64,000 nt of DNA from Microcaldota archaeon (GCA_023129075.1 JAGMCT010000013.1:50677-114676); one strand, 5' to 3'. Counted from the first letter of the stretch, positions 20,452 to 29,860 are shown. The notes: a model not told the origin generated them from the sequence alone. Numbers and translations are program-made.

Positions 20452-21918
20452 CTAATACCCCCATTCAGTCTCGAGTTTTGCATTCTTGAGTTCTTCAAGA
20501 ATTTCACTCTCATCCTTTCCCTCAGTGACATTTGCAAGGATTGCAATATTCTTTACAAGGGAACAACTGGGCCCCTCAGGAGTCTCACTTGGGCAGAGCT
20601 TGCCCCAATGTGTTCCATGCAAATCCCTTGCTTTGAAGTGTGGATGTTTCTTTGAAAGCGGTGAGATAATTCTTCTTGAATGGGAAAGCATTGCAAGAAA
20701 GCTTGTTCTGTCAAGCAGTTGGGAAATCCCTGTCTGGCCTGCAATCCAGTTCCCTGTTGCCATTGCATATTTTATCCTGTCAACAAGTGTGTCCTGCCTT
20801 ACCAGAGTATGCACCTGAAGTTTTCTTCCTCTTGCTTCAGCCCTGCTTGCCTGATAAATAATATCCTTTACAAGAAATTGGAACGCATACCTGAAGAGCT
20901 CTTCCATAAGAACCCCTGCAAGCTTCACACGCTTATTTGCATAATGGTCCTTGTCATCCGGAGGTATTTTTTTCCTTGAAACATTAATTGCCTTTTCCGC
21001 CATCTTTATAAGAAAAAATGCTTTCTTAGGCTTATCAGAGGCCTCAACACCAAGATGCGGAAGCAGATAAGAGGTTACAAGGTTTTCCAGTCTTGAAAGC
21101 CTGAATTCCTCCGGCTGGCCCGGGGAAAGTCTTTTGCTGAGGGTGCTTATTGCTTCCTCCTTTGTTTTTGTTTCCTGCTGTTCAAGGTTGAGCAGAATAT
21201 CGTTCTGGATTATCTTTGAATCAGAAAAAGCATCTAAGATGTCCTTGTCTTTTTCAAGTCCAAGCACTCTTAAAATCTGGATTAAAGAAAGGTCTGCAGG
21301 AGTAGCCGGAAACTCCAGCTTAAGGGTTCCATCTTTTTTTCTTGTGACTGCACACCTGGCCCTGAAGCCCTCCCTTGTAGAAAATATCTTTGAAACTGTT
21401 CCTGTGAGTTCAATTGTGGTCATTACCTTATTCTGGACAAGGTCTTCTATTCCAACGAGAATCCTTTCGCTTCCGTTTATTATAAAATAACCTCCAGGGT
21501 CTCCTGGGTCCTCCTCTTTCTCTATTAATTCTTCATCAGATAAACCATAGAGATAACAGAGTTGGGATTTTACCATAACAGGAACCTCTCCAATGTAAAC
21601 ATCTGAATAAACAGGTCTTTCTATTCCATTGAATGTCGGAACAATTGTAAGAAACAGTGGGGCTGAGTAGGTTATGTTTCTCATTCTTGCCTCGCATGGA
21701 CAAACGGATTTGTAGCCTCCTTTAACTTCATAAAACCTCGGCCTTTCAATCCTCACCTTTCCAAGCTTCAATTCAAAGCCAACCACATTTGTTTTTATTA
21801 CCTTGACTTTGTCTATAATGGATTGGACTCCAGTATCTATGAATTTATTATAGGAATCCAACTGCTGTTTGACTAAACTATTTGTCTTGAAGTAGGCACC
21901 AACCATTCCCTTTACCAT
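20452..21918 (-). CDS. rpoB2: DNA-directed RNA polymerase subunit B'' (N-terminal part of split B)
   Basis: 488 residues. The N-terminus (LVKQQLDSYNKFIDTGVQ), the lobe (GGYFIINGSERILVGIEDL) and the fork region (HTLVRQDTLVDRI, GTHWGKLCPSETPEGPSCSLVKN) are all typical. The first ATG directly abuts a GGTGA site; a second ATG four codons on (21906) would have somewhat long spacing, so the start is uncertain by four residues. It follows rpoH by 24 nt. Confidence 0.97.
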   Translation of the reverse strand: MVKGMVGAYFKTNSLVKQQLDSYNKFIDTGVQSIIDKVKVIKTNVVGFELKLGKVRIERPRFYEVKGGYKSVCPCEARMRNITYSAPLFLTIVPTFNGIERPVYSDVYIGEVPVMVKSQLCYLYGLSDEELIEKEEDPGDPGGYFIINGSERILVGIEDLVQNKVMTTIELTGTVSKIFSTREGFRARCAVTRKKDGTLKLEFPATPADLSLIQILRVLGLEKDKDILDAFSDSKIIQNDILLNLEQQETKTKEEAISTLSKRLSPGQPEEFRLSRLENLVTSYLLPHLGVEASDKPKKAFFLIKMAEKAINVSRKKIPPDDKDHYANKRVKLAGVLMEELFRYAFQFLVKDIIYQASRAEARGRKLQVHTLVRQDTLVDRIKYAMATGNWIAGQTGISQLLDRTSFLAMLSHSRRIISPLSKKHPHFKARDLHGTHWGKLCPSETPEGPSCSLVKNIAILANVTEGKDESEILEELKNAKLETEWGY

Positions 21919-21942
21919 TCATTCACCTTTTATCTTATTTTT

Positions 21943-22206
21943 CTATTTTAATTCGCCTTCTATTATAACGCGATAATAAGTATAATTTCCTGTGTAATCC
22001 TTTCTTTTTATCTGAATTAAATCTCCAATTTTTGCCTTGATGGCAACTGCCACAGGATCTATAGAAAACATTTTCGGAATTAAATCCGGAGAGGTATTAT
22101 ATTCCTCATAAAATGATTCAGCTTCCTTTTTATTCAGGATTTTTAATTCAGGCATAAGTTTATGAGAAAGGATATCAATCTCACTATCAGATTTCTTTTT
22201 TCTCAA
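21943..22206 (-). CDS. rpoH: DNA-directed RNA polymerase subunit H (Rpb5 C-terminal homologue)
   Basis: 87 residues. The pattern LIPKMFSIDPVAVAIKAKIGDLIQIKRK...YYRVI matches the Rpb5 C-terminal domain that archaeal RpoH consists of. The start is TTG with GGTGGTGG six bases before it; no better ATG fits. It is the first gene of the rpo operon and follows a clear TATA box. Confidence 0.93.
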   Translation of the reverse strand: MRKKKSDSEIDILSHKLMPELKILNKKEAESFYEEYNTSPDLIPKMFSIDPVAVAIKAKIGDLIQIKRKDYTGNYTYYRVIIEGELK

Positions 22207-22258
22207 GATTCCACCACCGCCGAGAGAAATGCAGTCTTAGAAGTATTAAAAGAAAAGA

Positions 22259-22268
22259 TTTATAAATA
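22259..22268 (-). promoter_or_regulatory. TATA box of the rpo/ribosomal operon
   Basis: Minus-strand TATTTATAAA, about 58 bp before the rpoH TTG, predicts a leader of about 32 nt ending in the GGTGGTGG ribosome binding site. Confidence 0.6.
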
Positions 22269-22275
22269 TATTCCT

Positions 22276-23157
22276 TTAAAGCGCCTGCTCTGAATAGAAT
22301 GCCTGAAAACCTTTTTGTTTTATTGCCTGGATAATGGTGTTCGCACTTTCTTTATCCTTTGCAAGAGCAACTATACAGCCGCCGCCTCCAGCACCAGTGA
22401 GTTTTGCACCTAGAGCCCCTTTATCCTTTGCTATTTCAATAAGAAGTTCAAGCTCAAGGGTTGAGACTCCTATGTTATAAAGCAGTTCCTGATTTTTATC
22501 CATAAGTTTTCCTATGGTTTTCAAATTATGCTGTTCAAAGGCTATTCTTGCTGATTCTATTATTTCTTCCATTTCCTTTGTCCATTCTTGGAATTTTTCC
22601 GGATTTTTTTCTTTCAGGTTTTTTACATTTGCAACCATCTGCTTTGTGCTTCCCTTTTCTCCGGTGCATGCGATTACAAGAGGCAGTGGTTCTATTTCAA
22701 GAGAGGTAAATGGTTTTCCTTTTGTAAATTCCAGGACACCCCCAAAGGTTGAGAGGGTATTATCTATTCCTGAGGGATTGCCATGAAAGAATTTTTCACC
22801 CTCATGTGCAAGCTCGTTTATTCTTTTATCTGTGAGTTTTAGGAAATGATGATAAGAAAGAGCTCTTGTAAATGAAACGCAGATTGCAGCGCCGGAACCA
22901 AGACCTGCGCTGACAGGGATGTTGGAATTGAAAACTGCCTTGTAAGGGCCTATGAGATTGAGTTTTACAAGAATAGACTGAAGAGCAGGGATTACAACCT
23001 CGGATTGGTTAACTCCCTGGATTTCCCAGATGTCTGAGGGGTGGAGGGTGCAGGTTGTGTAAAGGTCTTTTAGAGCCATTCCTATGGCAGGTATTCCATA
23101 AACTACAAAGTGCTCTCCGAACAGTATGAGTTTTGCATAACCTTTGTGTTCTTTCAT
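22276..23157 (-). CDS. mvk: Mevalonate kinase
   Basis: 293 residues, a GHMP kinase. KLILFGEHFVVYG opens the protein, AGLGSGAAICVSF is the ATP-binding motif 2 (the more usual GLGSS has Gly here), HGNPSGIDNT is the substrate region and KLTGAGGGGC is motif 3. It phosphorylates mevalonate, linking to the HMG-CoA synthase operon 20 kb away. Transcribed in the same direction as rpoH but ends 69 nt upstream of it, with the operon TATA box between. Confidence 0.95.
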   Translation of the reverse strand: MKEHKGYAKLILFGEHFVVYGIPAIGMALKDLYTTCTLHPSDIWEIQGVNQSEVVIPALQSILVKLNLIGPYKAVFNSNIPVSAGLGSGAAICVSFTRALSYHHFLKLTDKRINELAHEGEKFFHGNPSGIDNTLSTFGGVLEFTKGKPFTSLEIEPLPLVIACTGEKGSTKQMVANVKNLKEKNPEKFQEWTKEMEEIIESARIAFEQHNLKTIGKLMDKNQELLYNIGVSTLELELLIEIAKDKGALGAKLTGAGGGGCIVALAKDKESANTIIQAIKQKGFQAFYSEQAL

Positions 23158-23246
23158 CCAAACATCCTATTTATATAGGTAATATAGGAGGAAAGATTTA
23201 TGATGTTAACGGAAGCTTTTTAAGCAAATACAGATAATAAAGGGGC

Positions 23247-23609
23247 ATGGAAGATAAAATAATAAAAAGTATCGTAAACAATTTAAAGGCAAAAAAAAAC
23301 GTTGTCGGGATTGTTCTTTTCGGTTCACAAGCAAGAGGCGCATCCAAACCTATTTCAGATACGGATATCGCAGTAATTCTAAATAAGTATTCAAAAGAAG
23401 ATGTATACGAAATAGAGGCGCATTCATCAAAGAATGTGGACGTGGTGGTTTTCAATGAGTTGCCGCCTATCTTTAAAATGGAAATTGTAAAAGAACATAA
23501 GATATTGTACTGCAAAGATGAGGGTAAACTCAGGCACATATTTATGAAAGCTGCTTTTGAATATATTGAACATAAACCATTATATGAGATGCTGAAGGTG
23601 AATAAATGA
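23247..23609 (+). CDS. MNT-family nucleotidyltransferase (MntA-like antitoxin)
   Basis: 120 residues. The signature GSQARG...SDTDIAV gives the GSX10DXD motif, and DVVVF supplies the third acidic residue, so the active site looks intact. Such proteins pair with HEPN toxins; in type VII toxin-antitoxin systems MntA inactivates the HEPN RNase by adding AMP to a tyrosine (known). Its stop overlaps the next start as ATGA. A TATA-like TTTTTAAGC lies about 27 bp before the ATG, so it may be leaderless. Confidence 0.9.
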   Translation: MEDKIIKSIVNNLKAKKNVVGIVLFGSQARGASKPISDTDIAVILNKYSKEDVYEIEAHSSKNVDVVVFNELPPIFKMEIVKEHKILYCKDEGKLRHIFMKAAFEYIEHKPLYEMLKVNK

Positions 23610-24004
23610 AGGATGTAAATTTGTTAATAAGAAAAATTAAAGAGCATGTCAATGATGCTAAAACTGCTTATGCCGGCTTCAGAGAAAAAAGTGATAAAAT
23701 CATGTTCAATAACCTTGCGATGGAATGTTTTCAGGCATGCAATTATATCATTTCTCTTGCTGGATTTTTGATAGAAAAAAAATCCTGGGGTTATCCTACA
23801 AGTTATTCAGAGATGTTTAGAACTCTCAATGAGAGAAATATTATATCGGAAAATGAACTAAAGGGTTTTCTGAAGATAATATCGCTGAGAAACAGGATTG
23901 CACATGAATACTACGAGATTGACAAGGAGAGATTACTGGGGATTTATTCAACCCTTGTAGCACTTGAAAAAACTATTGAAAAAATTGGTATTGAAGCAAA
24001 ATAA
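23606..24004 (+). CDS. HEPN-domain RNase (HepT-like toxin)
   Basis: 132 residues, all helical. The segment RNRIAHEYYEID contains the exact Rx4HxY motif of HepT-type toxins: Arg and His form the RNase site and the Tyr is the residue modified by MntA. It is translationally coupled to the nucleotidyltransferase before it. Here the antitoxin gene comes first, one of the two orders found in this family. It converges on the 24006 gene with one base between stops. Confidence 0.9.
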   Translation: MKDVNLLIRKIKEHVNDAKTAYAGFREKSDKIMFNNLAMECFQACNYIISLAGFLIEKKSWGYPTSYSEMFRTLNERNIISENELKGFLKIISLRNRIAHEYYEIDKERLLGIYSTLVALEKTIEKIGIEAK

Positions 24005-24005
24005 T

Positions 24006-26033
24006 CTATTTAGTAAAGAGCGGGGATTTTTTAAGGGTTTGCAGTCCTTGTTTTACGCTCCCTGAAATCCTAGCTTTTTCAAACTCGCCCCAAATTCTTT
24101 TATTAACGTTATAGATTCTTTCTGCAGAGTTTGAGTCAATATTAAGGTTTGTTAATTTTTTTATCTGCTCTGCCTTTGGAACTTTTAGGAATTTTCTTGA
24201 GAAAAGAACGTCTATTAGTTTTGCTTTATTCTTATTTGTGATTGCTTTGACGGATTTAAGTGAAAATATCTTGTTCAGGAGGCCTTTTGATTCTGCGAAT
24301 ATTACTGCCCTTCCACCTCTGAGGGTAAAGAGCCTGTAAGGAACGGTTACTCCCTTGAGCAGACCTCCAAATGCCAGAAAATCTCTTTGCATGCCTAAGA
24401 AATGAGAGCCGAATACATCTAGGAACTGGGTGTAATCATTTGTTTTTAAGGATATTTTCAATTCTGGAGCTGAAACCGCTCCAATTCCTGCAAAAAATGC
24501 AGACCAGGCAAGAACATTTTTTGGGGCGAGTTCTGCTATTTGGGTTGTTTTTACAGGAATCACCATTAATTTCATCTTTGAAAGGAGCGGGCGGAATGTG
24601 CGGGCAGAACCCATGAAAATAAGGCCGGTATCAATCGCTGCCTCTCCTATGTTTCCTTTTTTTACATCTTCATGCAAGGAAAAGGAAGCACCTCCTATCG
24701 TGGCCAGGCCGGCAGCCTTTCCAACAGAACCCGAAGCACCCATTCCAAATGCAGCCAGAACAGTGCCCTGTTTTATCTGCTCAAAAGCCTTTTGCTTTTC
24801 TTCTTCCGTGCCTGCAAAAACCAAATCATCAATGCCGTTTACAAGAACAATTGAACCTGCAGAAGCAACAATCAGTGAGCCTGCTCCAAATCCTGTTTTT
24901 GCACCTGCAGCAGTGCCTCCGGGAGCAGGGCTGAGGAAACCTACGATTGCACCTGTTGTTGTTGTTCCTGCAAGGACAACAAGTGAATACCTATTTGCAT
25001 ACTTTCCTGTGCGGAGTGCAAATCTCTTTAGCATCTTCGGCTCTTTTGCTATCTTCTGGTCTATTTTCAATTCATAAACCTTGTTGTGAATTTCATTTAT
25101 GAAAGAGCCTGAAGAATTCAGGAATTCTATTGTATCATCCATAGTGGAGAGATTGACTGCCTTCTTTCGTAGGGAAGAATCTTCCTTTGAAATAAATCCT
25201 TTGAGTTTTCCCTGTGAAATAAATTTGGAATAAAAAACAAGTGAGGAAACAACGTCATTTGCGACCTGCTGTCTTTCATTTTTGGGCAGTGTAAAAAGGA
25301 ATTCCTTATTCCTGAATACAAGGAGGATAGAATCAAGTGCATCTCCTGATGCCAGTATGGAATTCTTGTCTCCTTTTGAAAAAGCATTCTCAAGCATGGT
25401 GCTGTAAAAAGAAAGGATATTTTTCTTATAATCTGAAAGATTTTCATCCTTCATTGCTTCTTCTGCAAGATTCAGGTTCAGAATGTGGTTTGAGAAAAGC
25501 AGAAAACTGCCTGTGTGTGAAAGTATTTTTAATGAAAAACTCCTGGTTTTGAGTTTTTCAGGATTTTTGAGCACTGAATCAGTAAAGGAAGAGATGTCAG
25601 ATTCAAGCAAAGAGAAATAATTGTTATTTTTTATGCTGTTTTTTAGTGAAATCAGGTTTAGAAGGGCAATGGCATTTGGAGCAAGGGAAGGGTCTTTTTT
25701 TATCAGAGTGAGGAGGGATTTTCTTTGCTTCTGGGTAAGAGAAAGGTCTGCAAAGGGATTTGAGAGAGTAAAAAAATCATCTTTTATGATTAGATTGAGC
25801 TGGGGGGTGGATTTTACAACCTGCTCAAGCAGGAGTTGTTTCTGCTTTGTGAGTGGACCAGAAATAACTGGTCTCTGCCCTGAAAGAAGGGCAATGAATT
25901 CAACAGGAAGCTTTTTTTGGAGGAGTGTTTTATCCAACAGTGCAGGGGGTCTTCCTGTTTCAAGAAAATGAACTAGTACGGCCTCCTGAGGACTTTGGAC
26001 TCTTTTTGGAATTACCAGGATTTCTTTTGCCAT
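24006..26033 (-). CDS. Large protein with a glycine-zipper membrane region, function unknown
   Basis: 675 residues. The first 330 are soluble and helical. Residues about 345-520 are hydrophobic and rich in Gly/Ala (LVVLAGTTTTGAIVGF, GTAAGAKTGFGAGSLIV, GTVLAAFGMGASGSVG), the look of glycine-zipper or pore-forming regions. The C-terminal 150 residues are basic. It lacks a signal peptide. The 396-aa protein at 40677 has the same layout on a smaller scale. I recognise no family. A TATA box at 26056-26064 predicts a leaderless message. Confidence 0.8.
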   Translation of the reverse strand: MAKEILVIPKRVQSPQEAVLVHFLETGRPPALLDKTLLQKKLPVEFIALLSGQRPVISGPLTKQKQLLLEQVVKSTPQLNLIIKDDFFTLSNPFADLSLTQKQRKSLLTLIKKDPSLAPNAIALLNLISLKNSIKNNNYFSLLESDISSFTDSVLKNPEKLKTRSFSLKILSHTGSFLLFSNHILNLNLAEEAMKDENLSDYKKNILSFYSTMLENAFSKGDKNSILASGDALDSILLVFRNKEFLFTLPKNERQQVANDVVSSLVFYSKFISQGKLKGFISKEDSSLRKKAVNLSTMDDTIEFLNSSGSFINEIHNKVYELKIDQKIAKEPKMLKRFALRTGKYANRYSLVVLAGTTTTGAIVGFLSPAPGGTAAGAKTGFGAGSLIVASAGSIVLVNGIDDLVFAGTEEEKQKAFEQIKQGTVLAAFGMGASGSVGKAAGLATIGGASFSLHEDVKKGNIGEAAIDTGLIFMGSARTFRPLLSKMKLMVIPVKTTQIAELAPKNVLAWSAFFAGIGAVSAPELKISLKTNDYTQFLDVFGSHFLGMQRDFLAFGGLLKGVTVPYRLFTLRGGRAVIFAESKGLLNKIFSLKSVKAITNKNKAKLIDVLFSRKFLKVPKAEQIKKLTNLNIDSNSAERIYNVNKRIWGEFEKARISGSVKQGLQTLKKSPLFTK

Positions 26034-26055
26034 AGTATATAATAGGGGCGAGGAA

Positions 26056-26064
26056 GTTTAAAAA
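26056..26064 (-). promoter_or_regulatory. TATA box of the 24006-26033 gene
   Basis: Minus-strand ATTTTTAAA about 27 bp before the ATG at 26033; predicted leaderless start. Confidence 0.5.
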
Positions 26065-26069
26065 TGTTG

Positions 26070-26933
26070 CTAAAACGAGAAATAAGCAAAGGTAAGAGAA
26101 AGAAGACCGAGAACTAAAGAAACCAGGGTTATTATCCTGATATAGGAATAATCTTTTTTGGTTTTGAGAAAAAAGAGTTTTGCACATGAAACAACAAGAA
26201 GAGCAAAAGAAAAGAGGAAAAGAGGAAAAGAGATAACAGAAAATTTCAAACACTGAAACAGGAAAATTAAGGATATCATACTAATTAAAACAAAAAATAA
26301 AACAACTATTGAAGAGTTCTTTTTTCCAATTAGAATTGGCAGGGTGTTTGAATCCCTTGCTTTTTTGTCACCTTCCATGTCCTCAATAGATTTTATAATT
26401 TCCCTGGCAGTTCCTATATTCAATGCAATAATAAACAGTAAAAAATTAATTTCGGAAATAGAAAAAGAAGATAGGATGTTCCCGTAAATAAAGGGAATTG
26501 CCATTGAAAATCCGATATATATATTTCCAATAAGAGGCAGGTCCTTTAACTTGTAGTTATATGCAGCTGAAAAGACATTAAAGAAAAGAATAATAAAAAA
26601 AGGAATCCAGCCTAAGAAAAAAGAAAGAAGGGTGGATATAAAAAAACAAAAAATTGAGAAATTGTATGCAAAAGAGGGAGATAATTCGCCGGTTACCAAA
26701 GGGCGGTTCTTTTTATTTATTTTATCTGTTTTAATGTCCAAATAATCGTTTAAGGAGAATGCTGCCATCTCTGAGAAAACAGGTGCAAGAATACCAATAA
26801 GCAGGATATAAAGAGGTGGAAAAGAACCTGAAAAAAGAACACCCAATAAAACTGCCAATGCTATCATTATTGCATGGTAAAATCTTGTTAATCTAAATAT
26901 TGAAGAAATCATATTAATTCCATCAGAAATCAT
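26070..26933 (-). CDS. UbiA-family prenyltransferase, probably digeranylgeranylglyceryl phosphate synthase-like
   Basis: 287 residues from an ATG that overlaps the upstream stop as ATGA; a longer reading from 27023 would run 94 nt into the presenilin gene and is unlikely. NDYLDIKTDKINKKNRP is the first Asp-rich Mg/diphosphate motif and YNYKLKDLPLIGN holds the second region. Eight or nine membrane segments are visible. In archaea the closest roles are DGGGP synthase in ether-lipid synthesis or related prenyl transfer; the exact substrate is not determined by sequence reading. Confidence 0.87.
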   Translation of the reverse strand: MISDGINMISSIFRLTRFYHAIMIALAVLLGVLFSGSFPPLYILLIGILAPVFSEMAAFSLNDYLDIKTDKINKKNRPLVTGELSPSFAYNFSIFCFFISTLLSFFLGWIPFFIILFFNVFSAAYNYKLKDLPLIGNIYIGFSMAIPFIYGNILSSFSISEINFLLFIIALNIGTAREIIKSIEDMEGDKKARDSNTLPILIGKKNSSIVVLFFVLISMISLIFLFQCLKFSVISFPLFLFSFALLVVSCAKLFFLKTKKDYSYIRIITLVSLVLGLLSLTFAYFSF

Positions 26934-27766
26934 ATTAACCCCACCAGGAATCCTATTAATCCCATTATGAGCATGGAAAAGACTATGGGAGGGAGTGCAG
27001 GCAGGATGGAGCGGGTTTTCCATGCATAAACCATTACAGAAAGCGCTCCTATAACCGCGCCTATGAAAAGAAGAAATGAAAGCATTGGGGCTATTTGAAA
27101 CGCTGAAACCTCAAGCATAATCGGAAGTGCAAGGTCTCCTGTGCCCAAGTCCATTCTTCGCTCTTTTCCTTCAGGGGATATCTCTACAGCATCAACAGTA
27201 AAGGAAAGGTTTCTTGAGATAATCTGTTTTGCAAATGTTATCATATGCTTTGTCTTGAAAACAGCGATAAAATCATATATTGAAAGCAGGAGGAGAAGAA
27301 TGACTGCTGGAAAAAAACCTATTGAGAAACCGAATACTGCTCCTGCTCCTGCAGAAGCAACGACAGCGCATATGTTTTTCATGGAAGGGTGAAAATGTTT
27401 TGAAAGTGCAAAAAGGACTGCAATAGAAACTGCAAAAAGGATTGCCATTATTGTTGGAAGAAAAAACAGGACCTTTAGAAAAACATAGAATATTATAGAA
27501 GAAGTAGTAGATATCACAGCAAATTCAAGAATATCAAAAAGGATTGAACTGCCTAATTTTATTATAAGAAACATAAGGCCGATTCCAAGGGCAAGGTAAA
27601 GGATGAAGAAGAGAAAGGAGCTTATTCCTGTTTGTTTGACTGTGAAATAATCAGCAAATTCATTGCTTTGGATATCTGAGATAAGGAAAACACCTGCATA
27701 TATACCAAGAACCTGGGCTGCAAGAAAAAAGAAAACGATTTTGAGCAGGAGATTCAGTAAAATCAC
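26930..27766 (-). CDS. Presenilin/signal peptide peptidase-like intramembrane aspartyl protease
   Basis: 278 residues, nine apparent membrane segments. The catalytic motifs are SIYDFIAVF (YD), LGTGDLALP (GxGD) and ALPPI (PAL-type), in the right order and spacing for family A22. Archaeal members (PSH) cleave within membrane helices. The GTG start overlaps the MCM stop as GTGA, and its own stop overlaps UbiA, so mcm, this gene and UbiA form one operon. Confidence 0.92.
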   Translation of the reverse strand: MILLNLLLKIVFFFLAAQVLGIYAGVFLISDIQSNEFADYFTVKQTGISSFLFFILYLALGIGLMFLIIKLGSSILFDILEFAVISTTSSIIFYVFLKVLFFLPTIMAILFAVSIAVLFALSKHFHPSMKNICAVVASAGAGAVFGFSIGFFPAVILLLLLSIYDFIAVFKTKHMITFAKQIISRNLSFTVDAVEISPEGKERRMDLGTGDLALPIMLEVSAFQIAPMLSFLLFIGAVIGALSVMVYAWKTRSILPALPPIVFSMLIMGLIGFLVGLI

Positions 27767-29811
27767 CCTTTGTCAACTGGTTTTACCCAATCATGCTCTA
27801 CTTCATAAATATCTCCTTTCCTTTGGAGTTCCTTTATGATTCTTGAGGCAGTTGGGGTGTCTATTCCATGCTCCTTAGCAACTGCAATAACCTCTTTTAT
27901 TTCTACTGCATCGTATTCTCTTGTTTTCTCCTTTATGATGTCCATTATTGTTTCATATTTCTGCACCTGGGAGCGCGATTTTCCGACTGAAATTATATCA
28001 GAATCAAGAACACCTGTTTCCGGGTCAATCATCAACTTTGACATACTGTATTTAAGGAGGGTTATTGCTACTTCTGCGTCCTTTCCTTCAACAATATTAC
28101 TTAAATTCATCTTTGCACTTGCCTCTGCCATTCTTACAAGACCTTCAAGGTAACGCGGGGTAATTGGAACCGAACCTGAGTGCTGACCCTGCACTCTCAA
28201 ATCAACATAGAATTCCTTTATCTTATCCTTTGCCTCATCGCTTAGAATAGGTTTAACGCTCCTTCTTGCATAAGCTATATATTTTCTTAAAAGGTCTTTA
28301 TCAATTGTAAACCCATCTTCTTCAAACGTTTCTGCAGAAAGGCCTTCTTTGTGCGATTTCAGGATATATTCTGCCAGTTTTGCATCCTTTTCTTCATCAA
28401 GAACATCCACAATCGGGAAGAGTAAATCAAATCTTGAGAGCAAAGAAGGAGGAATATCAAACTGGTCTGCTAGATTCTTCTTTTGGTTGAAACGGCCGTG
28501 CTTTGGATTAGCTGCTGCAACTATTGCTGTTTTGGCCCTGAATTTAGCTACTATTCCTGCCTTTGCAAGAGAAACACTGCTTGATTCCATAACCTCGTGC
28601 AGAGCTGCCCTGTCTTCATCACGTATCTTATCAAACTCATCCAGGGAAACAATTCCACCTGAAGCAATTACAAGAGCGCCTGCTTTCAAGGTCCAGCCCC
28701 CCTCCCCCATCTCATCGCGCTCTGCAGATGCAGTAAGACCTGCAGCTGAAACGCTCTTACCGCTTATATAGATGCTTTTGGGAGCTATAGCAGCAATTGA
28801 TTGCAAAAATCTGGATTTTGCAATTCCTGGGTCGCCTATTAAAAGCAGGTGGATATCATCCCTTATTGGTGCTCCACCTTTAAGCATCTTGCCTCTTGTG
28901 CCTCCAAACAACTGGAGGGCTAATGCATGTTTTACTTCGGTGTAACCATAAATAGCAGGGGCAACAGATGAGATTATTTTCTTTTCTACATCCGGGTCTT
29001 TTGCAAGCTCCTTTATTCTTCTTATGTCCTCTTTGGTTAAATCTATCTCTTCAAAATCCTTTTTTATGCTCTTTAGATGAATGACCTCAGCATACCTTCC
29101 GTAAATAAGGTCTTTTTTCTGCTGAAGGCGGAGAGGTTCCTTTAATCTCAGGATACCTACTACCTCTATGTTTTCTCCTGGAACTATTCTGTTGACAAGG
29201 TCTTCTTCAAGCCAGAGCTCTATCTTTGATGCAGGAGAACCTCCTTTCACCCTCTCAAGCATCTCCTGAACCTCAGCTTTCTGGACATCTACATACCTTG
29301 ATTTGCTCTCTACCGGCACCAGAGCAAATTTCTTGCAGGATTCACATTTTCTCGGAGGTTTAAAATCTCTTTTCACAATAAAACGGTAGGTTTGTTCACA
29401 GGCCTCGCAGACATATTCTGCAATCTTAACCCTGTGCATAATATCGGTCCTTTTTGTGACAACACCTTTAAATGAAACAAGCTGGCCAAGAGATGTTGAG
29501 CTCAATTCCTCAATCAAGGTGTCTGAACCTGGAACATTGTAAAATCTTATCTCTGGGGAAAAGAGGCCTGCTCCTTTTGGGATGGATATATTCATTTCAG
29601 TAATTGAATTTTTTGCAGCCTCAAGGGTTGTTTCGGGCTCTTCTATCAAGACATCTGCAAGCTCGGGATTATATGCTGAGAGAATATTGTAATCAACCTT
29701 AAGGGATCTTCTGGAGGGGTAAACCAATGAGAGCTCATCTATCTTTTCTTTATAGTAATTTCTAAAGAACTCCTGAAACAGCGAGATGAGAGAAGATAGG
29801 TCTTTTTCCAT
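27763..29811 (-). CDS. mcm: Minichromosome maintenance replicative helicase
   Basis: 682 residues, normal for archaeal MCM. A zinc site (CEAC and CESC) lies near residues 134-160, the Walker A is GDPGIAKS, Walker B is SLDEFDK and the arginine finger region is LLSRFDL. A C-terminal winged helix follows. It unwinds DNA at the fork. A palindromic element sits just upstream of its TATA box and recurs at the repair operon promoter at 30861. Confidence 0.97.
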   Translation of the reverse strand: MEKDLSSLISLFQEFFRNYYKEKIDELSLVYPSRRSLKVDYNILSAYNPELADVLIEEPETTLEAAKNSITEMNISIPKGAGLFSPEIRFYNVPGSDTLIEELSSTSLGQLVSFKGVVTKRTDIMHRVKIAEYVCEACEQTYRFIVKRDFKPPRKCESCKKFALVPVESKSRYVDVQKAEVQEMLERVKGGSPASKIELWLEEDLVNRIVPGENIEVVGILRLKEPLRLQQKKDLIYGRYAEVIHLKSIKKDFEEIDLTKEDIRRIKELAKDPDVEKKIISSVAPAIYGYTEVKHALALQLFGGTRGKMLKGGAPIRDDIHLLLIGDPGIAKSRFLQSIAAIAPKSIYISGKSVSAAGLTASAERDEMGEGGWTLKAGALVIASGGIVSLDEFDKIRDEDRAALHEVMESSSVSLAKAGIVAKFRAKTAIVAAANPKHGRFNQKKNLADQFDIPPSLLSRFDLLFPIVDVLDEEKDAKLAEYILKSHKEGLSAETFEEDGFTIDKDLLRKYIAYARRSVKPILSDEAKDKIKEFYVDLRVQGQHSGSVPITPRYLEGLVRMAEASAKMNLSNIVEGKDAEVAITLLKYSMSKLMIDPETGVLDSDIISVGKSRSQVQKYETIMDIIKEKTREYDAVEIKEVIAVAKEHGIDTPTASRIIKELQRKGDIYEVEHDWVKPVDKG

Positions 29812-29860
29812 GTTCCCACATTTAAGATTTGAAGAAAGGGAATTAAATGGGAGGCAAGAG

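Noticed and set aside
20448-20455. Frameshift or premature stop splitting rpoB
   Set aside because: B''/B' splitting at this position is a normal archaeal arrangement, and the second part has its own start directly after the stop.
23166-23179. Palindrome CCTATTTATATAGG before mevalonate kinase as an operator
   Set aside because: Its TATA-like centre is only 15 bp from the start codon and it occurs once; it may be chance in AT-rich DNA.
26934-27023. N-terminal extension of the UbiA protein
   Set aside because: It lies inside the presenilin gene and codes for low-complexity sequence; the ATGA overlap start at 26933 fits the family length.
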